Shown here: piece after piece, positions 23,960 through 34,134 of the stretch
Numbering within the stretch: the first letter of the stretch is position 1
Layout of the letters: every line of letters begins with the position of its first letter
From: Viola odorata
Taxonomy: Eukaryota; Streptophyta; Magnoliopsida; Malpighiales; Violaceae
Assembly (NCBI GenBank): GCA_963691705.1
Contig: OY829539.1
Location: forward strand, 39,751,656-39,815,655
Direction: 5' to 3'
Length of the DNA: 64,000 nucleotides
Program-made: the position numbers and the translations under genes
The notes under the pieces: model-generated
Database searches by the model: none
What the model was told of the DNA's origin: nothing
The model's input: the letters and a program-made list of their open reading frames with translations, nothing else

Positions 23960-24350
23960 AGGAAGCCCTAACTCCTCTCTCTCTTGTCAAACAAACTCAA
24001 GCACGCAGTCGCACAACAGCCTTTCCTCTCCTCTCCTCTCCCGTTGCAGCCATGGGATTTCACTTCCTTCTCGGGATCGGTCGCAGAAGAGCACGCTCGT
24101 CGAAGCACCACTTCTATTGACGAAAAGATATCCAAACATGCCCTCCCTTTGAATGATATTTCCTCCTCCGATGTCGATTTGGAACCCAACAACAAATAGG
24201 TACCTTTCCTTCTTTCCTCTCTTTGTTTTCTGAACGTGCTTCTAATTTTTGAAGTCTTGATAGGAAGATTTTAAAGAAGAAGAGGATGATGACGATGGAA
24301 TAGGCAGCCCTGATGAAAGCAGAAAGCCAGAACAAGATTCCCGGGTCAGA
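23960..24350 (+). pseudogene. Possible captured host gene fragment
   Basis: A mixed-composition segment, unlike the AT-rich array before it, has pyrimidine-rich leader-like sequence, a 71-codon frame (23984-24199), then a GT...AG intron-like stretch (about 24200-24263), then an acidic exon-like stretch (KEEEDDDDGIGSPDE). The frame stops at the putative donor, so the exon chain is not continuous. The protein is not recognised. Confidence 0.3.
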
Positions 24351-24521
24351 ACTGAAACCGGCCTGGAAAAATTGGAACCGGCTCGGTCCGGACCAGACGG
24401 TCCGGACCAGAAGTGTCCAGTCCGATCCAGTTCTGTCCCAGACAAGAACCGGTAATTCCGATCCGGTCCGATTCTAGCCTAAAAACCGAACCGGCCCGGC
24501 CCGTGTACACCTACATGTGTA

Positions 24522-25563
24522 TCTCAAATGAGATAATAGAAAATTAATTCCATTAAATTTCCACTAGGTACTAGAAAAGTTAATAATATTTATTTAAGAT
24601 GGTGAAAATTGTTGAGAACTTTTATTTGCACCATTGAATTCATTTAATTTTATAATTAAATTATTAAAGTTAATACAATTTATTGTGAAATTTGCAAGAA
24701 GTGATGTATAAGGATTTAAAAAGTTGCATGATTCTTTATGATAAGTGCTTGAAAACTACTCATTTCATTTACCAAATCTCAATTGTGTCTTCAAATGTTG
24801 ATTATTATTTGTGCAAATCAAAGGTTAGTTGCATTCCTTATTTGTTTAAAATTTAATTTCTTAATATTATTTATTAGATGAATGTTTCTGCTGTAAAACA
24901 ATTATATGTTTTGTAAAATATTACATGTTATACAACATTTTGTTTAACATACAATTATTTATAATATAACTCGCGCTCGCGAGTCTGACACTAGTTTCTA
25001 TTAAAATTTAACATTCATGCCATATATCAACCTCTTAGGAATTCAAGAAATGACTCATAGCAAATTAGCAATTTAAGAGAAATTTAAGAATTTTAGGTAG
25101 ATTCCTCTCAAACCCCAACTTAAGTTTTCAACACATCCTTTTTATATTTATATAGATGGACTAGTCTTACACTCATAGCGTTGCATATGCAATATTTTAT
25201 ATAACTAGTTTTCTTTATATGTACTAATGTGACTGAAAAAATTATGTTATGTCAGTAATTGAAGTAAAATAAACAATAAATTAACTAAAAATGTCATCAC
25301 TATTTACAATTAATAATTAATTTGAAAACATTATAGTAAAAAAAATACATAATTTAAAGTCTATATTATTTATCACTTACTAAAGTACATTAATATTGAC
25401 CTTTTACTCAACAATAGTTTTTAAAATATCATGAATACATGTTTCTTATTTTAGATTACTCAGATAAATCTCCAACCACGACTTCTTTAAATTCAAGTTG
25501 ATATATTAGGTGTCCATATTTTGAGAGCTTAGTTTTGTTATTTTTTATTGTACTTTAAAAATG
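24522..25563. other. AT-rich region without recognised genes
   Basis: No coding sequence is visible. A CG-rich palindromic segment near 24968-24985 (CTCGCGCTCGCGAG) may be the end of an unidentified small transposon. Confidence 0.35.
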
Positions 25564-25699
25564 GGGTAATGACATTTGAATTCGACAGAAATTATCATAA
25601 TGGATCTCTAATAATTTTTAGAGCTATAATAGACCATCGAGTCGTCGAAATTGACATTTTAGACCCTCTGTCAATATGTGGCCGTTAAATGCTGACGTA
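25564..25699 (+). repeat. Left MULE-like terminal inverted repeat
   Basis: Pairs with 59626-59770 in inverse orientation at an estimated three-quarters identity. Confidence 0.65.
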
Positions 25700-26624
25700 T
25701 TTTTTTTTCTTTTTACTTCAGTAAATACGTATTTAATTTAAAATATACAAAAAAAATTAGAAATTAGAAAAAAATCAAGAAAAAAAAGTTAAAGGTTTTC
25801 ATCGTCATCTCCGCCAATCTCTAGAAATCCATGCAAAAAAATTATTTTGTTCTAGAGATGTGATTCATCAGTCATGAGTAGAAGCATCATTAACGGAATG
25901 TCGCAGGATAAGATATAATTTTCAGACAAGGTCCCTACCTAGACCCAACTCATAAATCGCCTCTCTTCCCTCGCCACTTAGCTCCAGCTCCCTCATTTCA
26001 TCCATTACTTTACCGCTTTCTTGCTCACCATGCGCCGCGAGTGACCAGGCATTGATCATCTCAGGTTAGAAAAGTTCTATCTTTTTATTCGGTGTGTTTT
26101 CGCTCATTTTTTGCTCTATTGAAGAATAATTATTGGGATTTGGAGCTATCCAAGAGGTTGATAGGAGTTTTTGGGGTTGTAGTGTCATATGATCTGGCTT
26201 AGGGTGAGTAGGCCGAAAGATATATGGAGCTTTAGAGGATCTAGCCCTAGAGTTTACTAAACAAACAACAACACAATGACCAGCACAAGCAAAGGAAAAT
26301 GAAGGTACGGACACGCAGCGGAGAGGAAACACACAGACAAGAGAGAAAACAATATTACCGAGGGAAGTATGGGATAGAAGAGACGGAAGGATGAGCACCA
26401 GGAAGACGTCACACACACGGAGATACTCAAGAACACATGGTTGAGAATCAGTAAATGAAACAGATAGGAAAGCTCACACTCGTTTACAAGAAACAACTCA
26501 CAAATGATTTCACACAAAGTCACACATACACGGTTGATGGTTTGCATTTTACTTACTAAGGATCAAAGCACCATCAAGCTTAGAAATTCACAAGACGAGT
26601 TTAACGTGATGAAGAAGGAGTATT

Positions 26625-27349
26625 TGATGCGAACCCACGCATTGATAAAACTTTGCCACCTCCGGGTCCAATGACGTGCGAGAGCGGGAACACCCGAGTC
26701 GTTTGGAAGATAAGCCAAACCCTAATCCAGGGTGCGGAAGCGCGCGAGTCCTTACGGCGCGAGGATTCCTTGTCCGAGTCCGAGTGCGGCCTGAAGACAC
26801 GCTCTTGTCCTAAAGAGTGTGTGGCGCTTCCTTGTCTGATTTAAGACAACAGACTTAAGTTTTAGTTATTTTAATTAATTAGTTAATTAGGTTATTTTAA
26901 TTAATTAGTTACTTAAGTTAATTTCCTTAATTAGAGCTTCTATTTCTTATCGGATTAGGGTTGCTTGTAAAACTCTATATAAGGAGCCGCTTGGCCTCCT
27001 TATTCAGTTGGCTGTTATTTTATTTAATCAAGAACATTGTTTCTTTGTAAATCTCTACCCATCGTTCACGTGTTGAACCTTGTGCCTTCTCAAGTCTGCA
27101 ATACTCGAGTCGTCACAAGTAAATTCCAAAATTGCAACTATTATCTCGTCTGTCTTAGTTTGGTTCTCACCTAGTCGAGTCTAGACCTAAGAATTCGATT
27201 CAAGATCCTTGACATGAAATAGATTAGGGCTCTTAGCACAGGTTGGCTGAGTGGTCTAAGCTTGTACTCGTCAAGTTAATCATTTCCGCATCGAAATCCA
27301 TCCTTGAACAACGATCAGAATTATGTGCTACGCAACTAGGATCGTATCA
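26625..27349 (+). repeat. 5' LTR of plus-strand Gypsy
   Basis: The LTR starts TGATGCGA and ends TCGTATCA, near-perfect short inverted ends. A TATATAAG box lies at 26976-26983. Relative to the 3' LTR it lacks about 239 bp (equivalent to roughly 30649-30887). Confidence 0.92.
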
Positions 27350-27351
27350 GT

Positions 27352-27363
27352 TGGTAGCGGAGC
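27352..27363 (+). promoter_or_regulatory. Primer-binding site (initiator tRNA-Met type)
   Basis: TGGTAGCGGAGC begins 3 nt after the LTR and differs at two positions from TGGTATCAGAGC, the complement of the plant initiator tRNA-Met 3' end. Confidence 0.7.
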
Positions 27364-28283
27364 TTAAGGCATTCAAAGATTGGTAAGTATCCATAATTTT
27401 TTTCAAGTTTTCTTTGCTGAAATCAGTTTCTTCTTATTCTCCATTCTAAAATCGATTTCCTTGTGTGTTTGGTTCGTTACGTGCGTGTCAGTATCGAAAT
27501 CATATTTCAATACATACCTGCTGAAGTCTGATTTTAGTAAAACAGAGTCCGTTGGAAAGCTGTGTCTGTTAAGAATCTGAATCAAAAAGAATCAAGTGAT
27601 TCGAACATAGGAGTCAAAATCTGCACCCGAAATACTAAACTGTATTCACCAAAAATAGTCCCCCAAAGTGTTAGTTGAGTCGAGCTAGGGATTAGCTCTT
27701 GTTTGCGTTTTCACTTTAGATTGTGTGTGTTTAAATTAGATTAATTTTGCTTTCATTTTCTGTCAACAAAAGAGTAAAAAAAAGTAAAAAATAGCAACAT
27801 CAAAAGAATCAAAAGAAAGTTGCATTCATCAAACACAAAAAGAATCGAAGTGTTTGAAGCATAACAAAAGACAGACAAGCAAAAAAAATTGACAAAGGGA
27901 AAACAAATAGCATCGCTGGAATCACACAGGCCCTAAACGCAATTTACAAATCTTTGTTTGAGTATTTCGTGTGTCTTTGAGTTGTTCTTGATTCCTATTA
28001 ACTTGCTTTCTACTCCGCTTAATATTTGTTTGATTGATTGTTCTTGCGATTAAGCAAATATTAAGCATCAAATTCTTTTGCAGCTAGTTTTCCTTGAGAG
28101 TCTTCTTGGAAGCTTTTCTTTGAACTCTTGAGTCTTACTAACACTTGAACAATTGCAGGGATTTTGAGTGATTTTTGTGAGTTCATTAAAGAGTTTAAAC
28201 ACGAGAGTAAACACGTGAGGGAGTGCTAGGATTAGTGCAATTTTACGCTTGTATTTCGTGTTGTGACATTTAAGAAATCTTAG

Positions 28284-28739
28284 ATGTCTCAAGAAGGAGG
28301 ACAACCGGATGTGATGGCCTTGTTCACGACCCTTACCGAGCAGATAAGGTCGCTGGGAGACAGGCAATTGGCTACTAATGTTAATTTCAGCATCGACAAG
28401 TATAAAGAAGAGGTACTTTGTGATGTCGTACCTATGCAAGCAAGTCATATCATCCTTAGAAGGCCTTGACAGTTTGATAGAGAGGCAAATCATGAAGGGA
28501 AGAGCAATCACTACAAGCTAGTGAAAGATGGCAGAAAGTTCACTTTGGCACCTTTGACACCAGCCGAAGTTTTTGAGGATCAGCAATGGCTAGCTAAGTC
28601 ACATGCTGAATACGAGATTACCAAAAGAATTGAGAGAGAAAAAGAAGGATTGAGTGTCGAAAATAAAGAGAGCGAAACTGAGTGTGTAAGTTTTCAACAA
28701 TCGCATGAAAAGAGTAAGCATGTAGAGGGTGAGTGCTGA
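28284..28739 (+). pseudogene. Fused remnant of gag start, protease end and spacer
   Basis: The ATG at 28284 opens a gag-like N-terminus (MSQEGGQPDVMALFTTLTEQ). About 40 codons later it jumps into the end of the protease region (CDVVPMQASHIILRRP), so gag core, zinc knuckle and protease active site are deleted. A TGA then replaces an expected Trp in RPWQF. In the following frame (28521-28739) the pol spacer DGRKFTLAPLTPAEVFEDQQ continues and resembles 38028-38327 of the minus-strand Gypsy. A 33-bp tandem repeat containing CGCATGAAAAGAGTAAGCAT follows (28698-28820). The 930 bases before the ATG are a leader without other features. Confidence 0.8.
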
Positions 28740-29015
28740 AGAGAAAAACATTCGCATGAAAAGAGTAAGCATGCAGAGGGTGAGTGTAAACATTCGCACA
28801 AAAAGAGTAAGCGTGCTGAGAGTGGCATTGAGAGATCAAAAGGAGAGGCAAATAAAAAGAAATTGAGTGTATATGCCAAGGGGAGCGAAGTGAGGAAAGC
28901 TCTGATTTTACAAAAAAATTATTTTGGTGCAAACCACCCTCTACTTTTACTTCATTTTCGTGCTTCATGTTTAAACACCTCTAACCCTAACCCTTTGAAT
29001 TTTGTTCATGTTTAG

Positions 29016-30818
29016 AAGCTAAAGGACGCGCAGCTGAGATATCCAACTTATGACAAGGAATTCTATGCCCTTGTGCGTGCACTCTGGACTTGGCAGCATT
29101 ACCTCATGCCGCGTGAGTTCATCGTAAATACAGACCATTTAAGCTTGAAGTACCTCAAGGGACAAGGCAAGCTCAATTGACGCCATGCCACATGGATGGA
29201 GTTCATCGAAGCCTTTCCCTACCACATTCATTACAAGCAAGGTCAGGAAAATGTAGTCGTCGATGCCCTATCGCAAAGGTATGCACTAATTACTTCCCTT
29301 AATGCTAAATTACTTAGATTTGCGCACATAATTGAGCTATACCCTCTTGATGCTGACTTCGGTGATATATACAAATATGGTGTGTCTGTTTCTTGTTCTA
29401 AATTTTATAAGCATGAGGGTTATTTATTCAAGCATAAATGGTTGTGTATTCCGCATTGCTCATTACGTGAATTGCTTGTGCATGAGTCCCACAGTGGCGG
29501 CTTGATGGGTCACTTTGGTGTGACTAAGACTTTAGATGTACTTCATGATCATTTTTATTGGACTCATATGAAGCGCAATGTAGTGCCCATTGTTGCTCGA
29601 TGTTTAATTTATCGTAGAGCCAAGTCTAAGTCAGCCAATCATGGCGAGTTTATTCCATTACCTACGCCTTCCCATCCTTGGACCAATCTGTCCATGGATT
29701 TTATTGTGGGGCTGCCCAAGTCCAAACATGGGAAGGATAGTGTCTTTGTTGTGGTAGACCGATTTTCCAAGATGTGACACTTTATTCCATGTTCAACTAC
29801 TTATGATGCTACTCAGATTGCTGATTTATTTTTTCGTGAAGTAGTTCGTCTGCATGGAATTCCCTTGTCTATTGTGAGTGATAGAGATACCAAGTTCCTT
29901 AGCCATTTTTGGCGTGTCTTATGGAGGAAACTTGGTACGAAATTGCTCTATTCTACTTCTTACCACCCTCAGACAGATGGACAAACAGAGGTAGTGAATC
30001 GTACACTTGGTTCATTATTGCGCACATTGGTTCGTAAGCATGTTTCTACTTAGGTTGATCATTTTCCGTTTATTGAGTTTGCTTACAACTGCGTTGTCCA
30101 CTCTACTACTCATTACTCACCTTTTGAACTTGTTTATGGTTTTAATCCTAGAACTGTTTTGGATTTAACTCCTTTACCTTCGAGTGATGCTGTAAGTCTA
30201 CATGATGCGCAGAAGGCTGCATTCGTGAAACAACTACATACCAAGGCGAAGCAGAACATTAAGCGCATGAATGAGAAGGTTACGCTTAAGCGGAATGAAG
30301 GAAGGAAGCTGGTTGCTTTCAATGTAGGCGATTGGGTATGGCTGCACATGCGCAAGGAACATTTTCCAGCCCAACACCGTGGCAAGATTTCCCCGCGATG
30401 AGATGGACCATTTCAGATTGTTAAGAAGATCAACAATAATGCTTATAAACTTACTTTACCTAGTGAGTATGGGTCCATTAGCTCTACTTTCAATATTTCT
30501 GACTTGTCTCTATTTGATGTAGGAGACGACTATGGAGTTGATGATGATGCTGTCTTGGATTCGAGGACGAATCCTTTCGAAGGGGGAGGGAATGATGCGA
30601 ATCCACACATCGACATACCTTTGCCACCTCCTAGTCCAATGACGCGTGCGAAAGCTAGAAAGCTTCAAGACAAGTTGTCATCCCTCATTCACAAGGAGCT
30701 GGAGTGCGAGATGACAGTTGAGGAGGCCATGCTTCGAGAGAAGGTCCAACGCGTGGTCAACCTACTCACCATCACGACGTGCAATGGTGTTTCTACTGGG
30801 CAGCAGATCGACGCATAG
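29016..30818 (+). pseudogene. Gypsy RNase H - integrase remnant
   Basis: The frame resumes mid RNase H ([15 protein letters not shown], then [17 protein letters not shown]) and stays in a single frame to 30818. Integrase follows: a zinc-finger region with [17 protein letters not shown] and a first Cys, but Tyr where the second Cys should be. The catalytic D, D and E lie in [18 protein letters not shown] and [16 protein letters not shown]. Stops interrupt at TGA (LN*RHA, expected Arg), TGA after DRFSKM, TAG (HVST*) and TGA (SPR*DGPF). The C-terminus (NPFEGGGND, then SPMTRAKARKL) runs 226 bp into the 3' LTR. RT is absent. A point-mutated and deleted copy cannot supply its own integrase. Confidence 0.9.
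30580..30592 (+). promoter_or_regulatory. Polypurine tract
   Basis: AAGGGGGAGGGAA immediately precedes the TG of the 3' LTR; it would prime second-strand DNA synthesis. It overlaps codons of the pol C-terminus. Confidence 0.85.
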
Positions 30819-31566
30819 ATGGAATGTTCTTCTCCATCAATTGAGTCCGACATATACTGCAACATGTCAAGGTGTGTGTGCCCAAGAATCAGCGGGAACA
30901 CCCGAGTCGTTTGGAAGATAAGCCAAACCCTAATCTGGGGTGCGGAGGCGCGCGAGTCCTTGTGGCACGAGGATTCCTTGTCCGAGTCCGAGTGCGGCCT
31001 GGAGATGCGCTCTTGTCCTAAAGCGTGTGTGGTGCTTCCTTGTCTGATTTAAGACAACAAACTTCAGTTTTAGTTATTTTAATTAATTAGTTAATTAGGT
31101 TATTTTAATTAATTAGTTAATTAAGTTAATTTCTTTAATTAGAACTTCTATTTCTTATCTGATTAGGGTTGCTTGTAATACTCTATATAAGGAGCCGCTT
31201 GGCCTCTTTATTCAGTTGGTTGTTATTTTGTTTAATCAAGAACATTGTTTCTTTGCAAATCTCTGCCCATTGTTCACGTGTTGAACCTTGTGCCTTCTCA
31301 AGTCCGTAATACTCGAGTCGTCACAAGTAAATTCCGAAATTGCAACTATTGTCTCGTTTGTCTTAGTTTGATTCTCACCTAGTCGAGTCTAGTCCTAAGA
31401 ATTCGATTCAAGATCCTTGACTTGAAATCGATTAGGGCTCTTAGCACAGGTTGGCTGAGTGGTCTAAGCTTGTACTCGTCAAGTTAATTATTTTCGCATA
31501 AAAATCTATCTTTGAACAACAATGAGAATTACGTGCTACGCATCCTACACAACTAGGATCGTATCA
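30593..31566 (+). repeat. 3' LTR of plus-strand Gypsy
   Basis: This LTR is 974 bp with the same ends as 26625-27349. The TATATAA box is at 31184-31190. It retains a 239-bp segment absent from the 5' LTR; that segment encodes the last pol residues. Confidence 0.92.
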
Positions 31567-31944
31567 GTATTCTCACTCAATAAAATCACTCAAATAACTA
31601 AACTAATGAAAATAGTAGCTAAGTTTGGTATTTATACTAAGGGTTGTAAAAATGGCCTTGTGATGAATGTGCCCTTAGTGAGGGACGCGTTCTCCATGGG
31701 AGGGTCAAGGCCTTAAGGTGGGTTGTCTAGGCCCATGACTGTTGCACAAAATGGAAGACAGCGGCCCTAGCTTGTTGTGCTTGAAAGGGCTCAAGGTCAA
31801 AGGCTCGGAAGAGTTCATGGCTTAGTAGGGTTGGTGCGAGGGTTCCTCATGTGATGGCCGATGGAGGTATAACGCTTGCGGGAAGTCTTCATGGGTTGCC
31901 CGACCAAGGTATAAGTCACGCGATGGATGTCCCGAGCTTCTCCC

Positions 31945-32270
31945 GATAGCCTACATAAGGGATATAGGGTTGGCGCTGGCCTCGCCTCTGTCCCTGATAG
32001 CTTGCACAAGGGGCGTAGGGTTAGCGATGGCCTCACCTCTGTCTCCCAATAACTTGCATATCTCCTGATAGCTTGCACAAGGGATGTAGCATTGGTGTTG
32101 GCCTCGCCTATGCCTACTGATAGGCTCTCGATAGCTTGCCTATTTCCCGATAGACCTTCCCCGATAGCTTGCACAAAGGACTTAGGATTGGCGCTTGCCT
32201 CACCTATGTCTCCCGATAGGTTTCCGATAGGTTCCCGATAGCTTGCATGTCTCCCGATAGATTCCTAATA
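31945..32270. repeat. Degenerate subrepeats in the minus-strand Gypsy LTR
   Basis: Repeats of roughly 70 bp contain CCCGATAGCTTGCACAAGGG and GGCCTCGCCT, with about four divergent copies plus extra CCCGATAG units. They lie within the LTR of the minus-strand element. Confidence 0.7.
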
Positions 32271-32645
32271 TGCTGCGCGAGCACCATTATGACCCATTCC
32301 TCGACTCTTGGTTGATCTTTGCTTATCTCATACTCAAACCAAAGGGCTAGGTTCCTTGTTTGGCTTCGTGTGATTGGCCCCTCAGACTCGGTGTCCTCGG
32401 CTTCAAGGTGTGAGGGGTCTATGATCGCATCATCTCCTCCCCCTTCGAAAGGATTCACTCTCGAATCTATTTCTTAGGGCTCCTCGTCATCTGCATCAAA
32501 GAGGGATAAATCATTGACATGAAATGAATTACTTATTGAACCGTACTCACTCTGAAGGTCAAGAACATAAGCATTGGCGTTGATGCGGTGGAGGATTTGG
32601 AATGGACTGTCGCTTCTTGGACTTAGCTTTCCTCGTTGATGGTTG
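32204..32645 (-). pseudogene. C-terminus of minus-strand Gypsy pol
   Basis: On the minus strand the segment from about 32645 reads SPFQILHRINANAYVLDL, the usual integrase tail, then NPFEGGGDDA, and then continues past the LTR boundary at 32432 to a stop near 32204, including GPITRSQTRN. It is the downstream end of the pol frame separated from integrase by an insertion. The tail and its overlap with the LTR parallel the plus-strand Gypsy. Confidence 0.75.
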
Positions 32646-34134
32646 GGGAACCTAATTGAGCTTAATTATAGTGGTTTTTACCACCTGTTCTCTTGCTATT
32701 TTGAATGGTATGCTATTGATTTCTTTGAGAAACACTCGTTTATTGTAGGGAATAGAATTTAAAAGAAGAATAGTAGAAAGGAAGATTTGCGCATGATTTC
32801 TGGGCATTTTTGGAACAGTCGACTTCCTGGTCCAACATTCTGGACCAAGATGAGTTTTTTCCAAGACACTCTTACTTGACCAATCCCTCACTTGGTGAAC
32901 AAAACTTTTGTAGCAATTAACGATTGAGGCGCTGGTAGAAGATATCCCTGCCCCGACGATCTAGAGTGTTAATCACGGGCTAATTTGGATGCATCCCGCC
33001 GATCTGATCTGATCTTATTTCTTTTGTGAGGAGGAGAGCATTTAAAATACAATTTTATCTTAATTAGGATTTTGATTAATTTCTGCAATCAGTTACTTTC
33101 TTAGGAAAATAAATACCCTTTTTAGGGTTGAGAGCAAGGCATCGATCGATCGATCGGGAGATTGGGATTTTTTAATGGTGGCTGCTCTTAGCTGAAACTC
33201 TTCTTCAGGTTTTATCTTTCACATACTCTTGCTCCTTCAGAAACGAAGGATTTTTATCGTCTTAATATATATTTATTTTCTTGCGATTATGAGTATGCGT
33301 AACTAATCCCTATCTTCTTAGTAGAGGCATTTTTGTGGCATGAGCTTGAATATGCACGAGACCTAATTGTTCTTATCAATCTCCATATCTGCATTTAATT
33401 AATTCCGCACTTATTCTTAACACGTCTATATTTGGTATTAGAATTGATCACTCTAGGATTGAATAGATCTCGCAGCTATCATTCTTCTGGTTGTGAATTA
33501 TTGACCAAGAAGATCTAAGTAGACTCCTACGCGCTATTGGGTGTATCCAGGAAATGGTAGGGGGAAAGGTTAATCAGATCAAGTCCCGACTGACAACCGA
33601 GGATACCAGTCTGGAGTTGTCTTCCCCTGAGCCATTGAGGACGAACGCACCGCAGAGGTGTAATCGACTCAAGCCAGTTGCCAACTCGGTAAACCCTTTA
33701 ACCAGCAAGGTGCTGATTGGTAAGACATCATCTCTAAGCGTACCTGAGGTGGTGTTGATATAGGAGGGAAGCAGGGGTCATAAGCGTACCTTGATCCTAT
33801 AGCAACTCTGTGGATTGGAGATGAATATCCTTGTGTAGATGATTGCATCTCATATCTCATTGCTCGCCAGCCTCTACTAGGAAGCTACTCTCGTATTTGA
33901 TCTCAATCTCTGAATCCGACTTCTTGACCAAGATCATTATTCTTGGCCAAGACAGTTTTGCTATTTTAATAAGTTTTAGTCGTGATACAAAACCCCACTT
34001 TTCACCTAAGTGTCATCACTGACATTTACATGCATACACAATAATTGTACCTTAATTCTCTGTGGTTTGATCCTCTTACTACTCTCTACAAACTGTTTGT
34101 TCTTAGTAGCAAGTTGTAACTCTTATTTATTTTT
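32646..34134. mobile_element. Unresolved 1.5-kb insertion, possibly a solo LTR
   Basis: The minus-strand pol frame stops at about 34135 and resumes at about 32645, so roughly 1.5 kb was inserted. The inserted DNA has no coding sequence. Its right end (CTCTGTGGTTTGATCC and a T-rich stretch) resembles Athila-type LTR ends as I recall them. A possible 5-bp duplication is TTGAT/TTGAC, but TG...CA ends could not be fixed. Other explanations remain open. Confidence 0.35.

Larger units (their letters stand above)
22116..24513. mobile_element. hAT-type element with TAGGGGTGTACA ends
   Basis: The left end is TAGGGGTGTACAAG and the right end is the inverse of TAGGTGTACACGGG, each followed by CCGG/GGTCC-rich subterminal sequence. 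The flanking 8-mers CATGTGGT (22108-22115) and CATGTGTA (24514-24521) agree at six positions, consistent with an aged hAT target duplication. No transposase is present. The interior holds a tRNA-like sequence, a 4-copy tandem array and a possible captured gene fragment. At 2.4 kb it is large for a non-autonomous hAT. Confidence 0.7.
26625..31566 (+). mobile_element. Plus-strand Ty3/Gypsy element with TSD GTATT
   Basis: The element is bounded by perfect 5-bp duplications GTATT at 26620-26624 and 31567-31571. LTRs are 26625-27349 and 30593-31566. A primer-binding site follows the 5' LTR and a polypurine tract precedes the 3' LTR. The interior is deleted: the gag start fuses to the end of protease, and RT with part of RNase H is missing. 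What remains is the gag N-terminus, protease C-terminus and spacer, then RNase H and integrase. It sits inside the LTR of the minus-strand Gypsy. Confidence 0.95.
26185..32432 (-). repeat. 3' LTR of minus-strand Gypsy (split by insertion)
   Basis: The LTR is 26185-26624 plus 31567-32432, about 1.3 kb net. Its first 215 bases match 58027-58241 of the other LTR. It begins (minus strand) TGATGCGATC after the polypurine tract; the outer end reads ATGA rather than ATCA, one point change. The last pol codons read into it. Confidence 0.8.

Noticed and set aside
24968..24985. Helitron or MITE end at CTCGCGCTCGCGAG, and a similar idea near 8290
   Set aside because: No matching second terminus or target duplication could be found.
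26066..26547. Minus-strand frames of 96 and 116 codons
   Set aside because: They lie across the MULE remnant and a Gypsy LTR; the second copy of that LTR does not preserve them.
28979..28993. Interstitial telomere repeat (CTAACCCTAACCC)
   Set aside because: Only two units; expected by chance in AT-rich plant DNA, though it lies near a deletion junction.
26625..31566. Endogenous pararetrovirus or retrovirus with envelope
   Set aside because: Domain order, LTRs, TSD and primer site are those of ordinary Ty3/Gypsy; no movement protein, coat or envelope gene is present.
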